In this document: piece after piece, positions 61,629 to 64,000 of the stretch
Layout of the letters: each line of letters starts with the position of its first letter
How positions within the stretch are numbered: position 1 is the first letter of the stretch
DNA from: BJGO01 sp964640655
GTDB lineage: Bacteria; Bacteroidota; Bacteroidia; Chitinophagales; UBA10324
Direction of reading: 5' to 3'
DNA length: 64,000 nt
NCBI GenBank assembly: GCA_964640655.1
Contig: CAZXFT010000004.1
Span: 110,630 to 174,629, forward strand
Translations under genes and position numbers: made by a program
The notes under the pieces: generated by a model
Told to the model about the DNA's origin: nothing
The model's database searches: none
Seen by the model: only the letters and a program-made list of their open reading frames with translations

Positions 61629-62336
61629 TTATTTAATTAAGGAAAGATAGTGCGGAAACATTTTACGCCACACGGGCCAGTCGTGGTTGGCACCGTGGCG
61701 CACATCCAGCCAATTGGCCACTCCCTTGGCATTGAGCAAATGATGCATGGCTACATTGGCACTGAGGCATATGTCGTGCTCGCCGCTGCCCAGCACCACA
61801 TACAAGTCGGAGAAATGAGTGTTCTGCGCTTCGGGAATGTAGTCGGGGGGATTGTTAAAATATACATCCTCGTTATAGAATCCATCTAACTGCTGCTTGA
61901 TATCGAAGGCCGCACTCATATTAAAAACATACCTGGTTACTTCGGGATGCCTGAAGGCAAAGTTGGTGGCATGAAAACCGCCAAAGCTGCAACCCGCAGT
62001 AGCTACCCGCTGCACGCCGGTTTCGCGCTGACAGAGGGGTACCAGTTCTTCGAGCAGATATTTATCGTAGAGGATATGATTGTGTACACGTGCAGCAGGA
62101 TGCACATTTTTATTGTACCAGCTATAGGAGTCCACACCATCGGGGCAATAAATTTTAACCAACCCTTCGTCAATGAACCAACGGACGGCATCTATGAGAT
62201 GAAAATCTTTGTTCTCGTTATAGCGACCCATGGAAGTGGGGAAAAGAATAACCGGGTAGCCGCGCGTGCCAAAGGAAAGCATATCCATATCTTTACCCAG
62301 ATTGTGCGAGTACCAGCGGTGATGATGTTCGTGCAT
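61629..62336 (-). CDS. Esterase D-like alpha/beta hydrolase
   Basis: 235 residues from the ATG at 62336; the open frame extends upstream but encodes low-complexity sequence without similarity. The nucleophile Ser117 lies in TAGCSFGGFHA (GxSxG), acid Asp188 is probably in GSGEHDICL, and His218 is in GANHDWPVW, so the triad is complete. The start carries a histidine-rich stretch, HEHHHRWYSH. The fold is of the PF00756 esterase type. As first gene of the operon it may hydrolyse or transacylate an ester or amide of the pathway product. Confidence 0.85.
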   Translation of the reverse strand: MHEHHHRWYSHNLGKDMDMLSFGTRGYPVILFPTSMGRYNENKDFHLIDAVRWFIDEGLVKIYCPDGVDSYSWYNKNVHPAARVHNHILYDKYLLEELVPLCQRETGVQRVATAGCSFGGFHATNFAFRHPEVTRYVFNMSAAFDIKQQLDGFYNEDVYFNNPPDYIPEAQNTHFSDLYVVLGSGEHDICLSANVAMHHLLNAKGVANWLDVRHGANHDWPVWRKMFPHYLSLIK

Positions 62337-62763
62337 AGCAGAATAAAAAAAAGTGAAATGAAATAGAAGCGGCAAAATACCAAGAGAAGCGAAACGGAGG
62401 TAGAGGGTGTTGATATAAAAAAAATGAATGGGTGGGTAGCGAGGCTGACAGCGACACGCCGCAAGGCCCGATATGCAAGAGTGAGGAAATAAATAAAGGT
62501 TTATTACATACTGATTATCGTATTCAGAATAACTTGCGATTGTGTTAAAATAATGTGCATGGTTATGCATAAACATTTATTTACACAAGCATAAGCATAC
62601 AGGTTATGGGCTACGGAAACGGATGCAAACCACAGAATTAGGAAGTCGCGCGGTTGCAAACTGAGTTTAGCAGGAGCACAGGATACAAACTTTTGAGAGG
62701 AGGAGTAATAAAAAAAGCCCCGCTGAGCGGGGCATAAAGGATTTTTGTTTTTTCTGATGTGTG
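62337..62763. other. 427-base region between the cluster and its upstream neighbour
   Basis: No gene is supported. It contains the leader of the esterase operon, with a near -7 match TATTTTG on the minus strand around 62375-62381, a short IR TGCAT...ATGCA around 62554-62567, and the terminator at 62717-62733. The rest has no recognised feature. Confidence 0.4.
62717..62733 (-). terminator. Rho-independent terminator of the 62764-63669 gene
   Basis: On the minus strand a seven-pair GC stem, GCCCCGC with a three-base loop and GCGGGGC, is followed by TTTTTT. It lies 31 bases beyond the stop of the carboxypeptidase-regulatory-like protein gene. Confidence 0.85.
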
Positions 62764-63669
62764 TTAATTGATGCTGTTGAGTTTGAAGAAGTATTCGTTG
62801 TTTTTGCCTTGCTTCAATTTTATATTGCTAAATATTTTACTTTGATAACCGGGTGCATTAACGTGTATGGTATATGTACCGGGTTTTATTTTATCGCGGC
62901 TGTAAGTTCCATCGGCTGCTGTAATGAGTTCGATGGCGAGTTCCTCGATGAGGATGGTGGCACCTACGATGGGGTTGTTGTTTGCAGCATTTGTGACCGC
63001 ACCTTTGATGTTGGTATGATGAACAGGCAAATTAACGATGCGGCGCACCGTGCGGTACTGACTTACAATGGATGGCTCGACGGTGATGCGAGTGTTGACG
63101 ATAGGGTCCATACTACCAATTAGCAACTGACGACCATCGGCTAATGAAGTTTTAATGATGCCCGCCTGTGCTTTACGCAGCGCGACAGCATCGCGGTGCT
63201 CCATTTTCAGGTTTTCGAAGTTGCTCATGGATAAAGTTAAGGCAGCCAGTATGGGTGCATCGATACCGAAAGGAGGCAGTGATGCTATATGTGCAGTGGC
63301 TTTAGCATGAATTTGAGTGGCAAAGGAAGTGATCTTGGTATCGGACATATGATCGATATCGGAGATGGAGAAATCGACTGCTTTGTACAGGTTCATGTTG
63401 TTAACAGAAGTGGCATAAGCACGGATACCGTTGCATATTTCAAAAAGCAGTGCATTGAGTTTGTTGCGTTCTTCTTCTTTTTGCAGGGTGATACCCGTGA
63501 GTGGTGTGAGGATAATGGCGTACGCATTAGCCACCTGGCTAATGATGGTTTCGAGCTGGGTTTTTAGGGTACCCAAAACTGCCAAAGAGGCGATAAGTGC
63601 GGGATTGTTATCGAGGAATTCGATAACGGCCTCGAACATTTTAAGCAAGGCCTGATTCTGTTTTTTCAT
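62764..63669 (-). CDS. Helical protein with C-terminal carboxypeptidase-regulatory-like domain
   Basis: A 301-residue protein. Residues 1-210 are mainly helical with no signal peptide (LKMFEAVIEFLDNNPALIAS). Residues about 222-301 form a carboxypeptidase-regulatory-like beta sandwich (IKGAVTNAANNNPIVGATILI, then ADGTYSRDKIKPGTYTIHVNAPGY). A similar plan occurs in other Bacteroidota proteins of unknown role. The cysteine content is low. It ends at a strong terminator, and a second leftward frame with tandem repeats ends 94 bases upstream of its start codon. Confidence 0.72.
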   Translation of the reverse strand: MKKQNQALLKMFEAVIEFLDNNPALIASLAVLGTLKTQLETIISQVANAYAIILTPLTGITLQKEEERNKLNALLFEICNGIRAYATSVNNMNLYKAVDFSISDIDHMSDTKITSFATQIHAKATAHIASLPPFGIDAPILAALTLSMSNFENLKMEHRDAVALRKAQAGIIKTSLADGRQLLIGSMDPIVNTRITVEPSIVSQYRTVRRIVNLPVHHTNIKGAVTNAANNNPIVGATILIEELAIELITAADGTYSRDKIKPGTYTIHVNAPGYQSKIFSNIKLKQGKNNEYFFKLNSIN

Positions 63670-63763
63670 TGATGAAAAGATTTAGAGATTAAAAAATTTG
63701 TTAAATGATGGATGCCTTTCACGAAGAGGAAATAAAATAGATACATATGAACTATAGATTAAC

Positions 63764-64000
63764 TCAAATAAATTTATAAATGATTGAAAACGAAAGAGAA
63801 AAAATTTCTCCGGTGATGTGTTTTGGGATAACATTATTATGTTTTTCGGAGACAACACTGTGTTTTTCTAAGTCATCTTTGCGTATTTCAGGAACAACAC
63901 TGTGTTTTTCTAAGTCATCTTTGCGTATTTCAGGGACAACACTGTGTTTTTCTAAGTCATCTTTGCGTATTTCAGGAACAACACTGCGTTTTTCTAAGTC
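63764..64000 (-). CDS. Possible C-terminal end of a repeat protein, cut by the window edge
   Basis: The minus strand is open from the window edge for 78 codons to a TGA at 63764-63766. It encodes 3.6 copies of a 14-residue unit, PEIRKDDLEKHSVV, followed by a 28-residue unique tail ending SFSIIYKFI. The charged repeat is plausible protein, but the + strand is also open across the same repeat (TTLCFSKSSLRISG units from an ATG at 63816). Which strand, if either, is translated cannot be decided here. Confidence 0.4.
   Translation of the reverse strand, partial: DLEKRSVVPEIRKDDLEKHSVVPEIRKDDLEKHSVVPEIRKDDLEKHSVVSEKHNNVIPKHITGEIFSLSFSIIYKFI
63828..64000. repeat. 42-bp tandem repeat, at least four copies reaching the window edge
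   Basis: Units begin at 63852, 63894, 63936 and 63978, exactly 42 bases apart. Copies differ at only one or two positions. A shortened 24-base unit at 63828-63851 precedes them and lacks an internal 18 bases. There are no spacers between units, so this is not a CRISPR array. The true copy number cannot be seen from this window. Confidence 0.95.

Noticed and set aside
61947..62366. 139-codon + strand frame opposite the esterase
   Set aside because: It overlaps the catalytic region of a well-supported hydrolase and has no family signature.
62337..62576. 80-residue N-terminal extension of the esterase
   Set aside because: The sequence is low complexity and unlike the family; the internal ATG at 62336 begins the conserved MHEHHHRWYSHNLG segment.
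63828..64000. CRISPR-like repeat at the right edge
   Set aside because: Units are directly joined with a constant 42-base period and no unique spacers, so it is a simple tandem repeat.
1..64000. tRNA, rRNA, riboswitch and insertion sequence genes
   Set aside because: All gaps over about 200 bases were read on both strands and no cloverleaf, rRNA segment, conserved aptamer or transposase with terminal repeats was recognised.

Overview
The window is a stretch of chromosome from a member of the Bacteroidota. Several independent signs agree. Four secreted proteins carry type IX secretion system (T9SS) sorting domains: three type A tails and one gliding-motility-associated type B tail. The primary sigma factor is the short Bacteroidota form without region 1.1. 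Many genes are preceded by the phylum's promoter pattern TTG-N19-TAnnTTTG rather than a -35/-10 pair with a Shine-Dalgarno sequence. Most genes are AT-rich. The order cannot be fixed from the sequence. No rRNA, tRNA, CRISPR array or intact insertion sequence was seen.

Layout. 1-3.4 kb: a truncated methyltransferase, an arsR-arsM arsenic operon with a palindromic candidate operator, a RibD/DHFR-like reductase, a small membrane protein and a rhodanese-thioredoxin lipoprotein. 3.5-8.2 kb: a Na/Pi cotransporter with a PhoU-like tail, a DUF423 protein and a large membrane-anchored protein with a propeller-like C-terminal half. 8.2-14.4 kb: a FemAB/GNAT-like protein, threonine aldolase and rhomboid operon, rlmH, a ZIP metal transporter divergent from a DtxR-type regulator with an operator between them, and dprA. 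14.6-24.3 kb: a histidine kinase and response regulator pair, a beta-helix T9SS protein, the (p)ppGpp synthetase/hydrolase, a Fur-family regulator and a PKD/gliding-type T9SS protein. 24.3-34.3 kb: two methyltransferases around ychF, ffh, rpoD, a START-like protein with a long histone-H1-like tail, an oxidoreductase, and an orphan protein with HNH-nuclease-like residues.

34.6-44.1 kb is a rightward cell-envelope block: LptF/G permease, PAP2 phosphatase and ArnT-like glycosyltransferase, then ccmE (Cys-type), ccmF/ccsA, a DUF2520 oxidoreductase, kdsC, a UbiA prenyltransferase and maf, mostly with 1-20 base overlaps. 44-50.9 kb runs leftward: a second rhomboid, a small secreted protein, a family usually labelled asparagine synthetase B, DUF983, a DUF885 peptidase-like lipoprotein, Sua5/TsaC and an AlkB-type hydroxylase. 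51-55.5 kb holds two more T9SS proteins, one with a CxxCH-bearing N-terminal domain, around a HAD phosphatase.

55.5-62.4 kb contains the most interesting unit. A leftward operon encodes a class I glutamine amidotransferase, a GCS2/YbdK carboxylate-amine ligase, an ATP-grasp ligase and an esterase. A second ATP-grasp enzyme lies nearby, separated by the housekeeping genes amn (AMP nucleosidase) and holA. The enzymes together look like a pathway that assembles or modifies a small peptide or amide compound whose identity cannot be read from sequence. The right edge has a two-part protein with a carboxypeptidase-regulatory-like domain and a 42-bp tandem repeat that is open in both strands.
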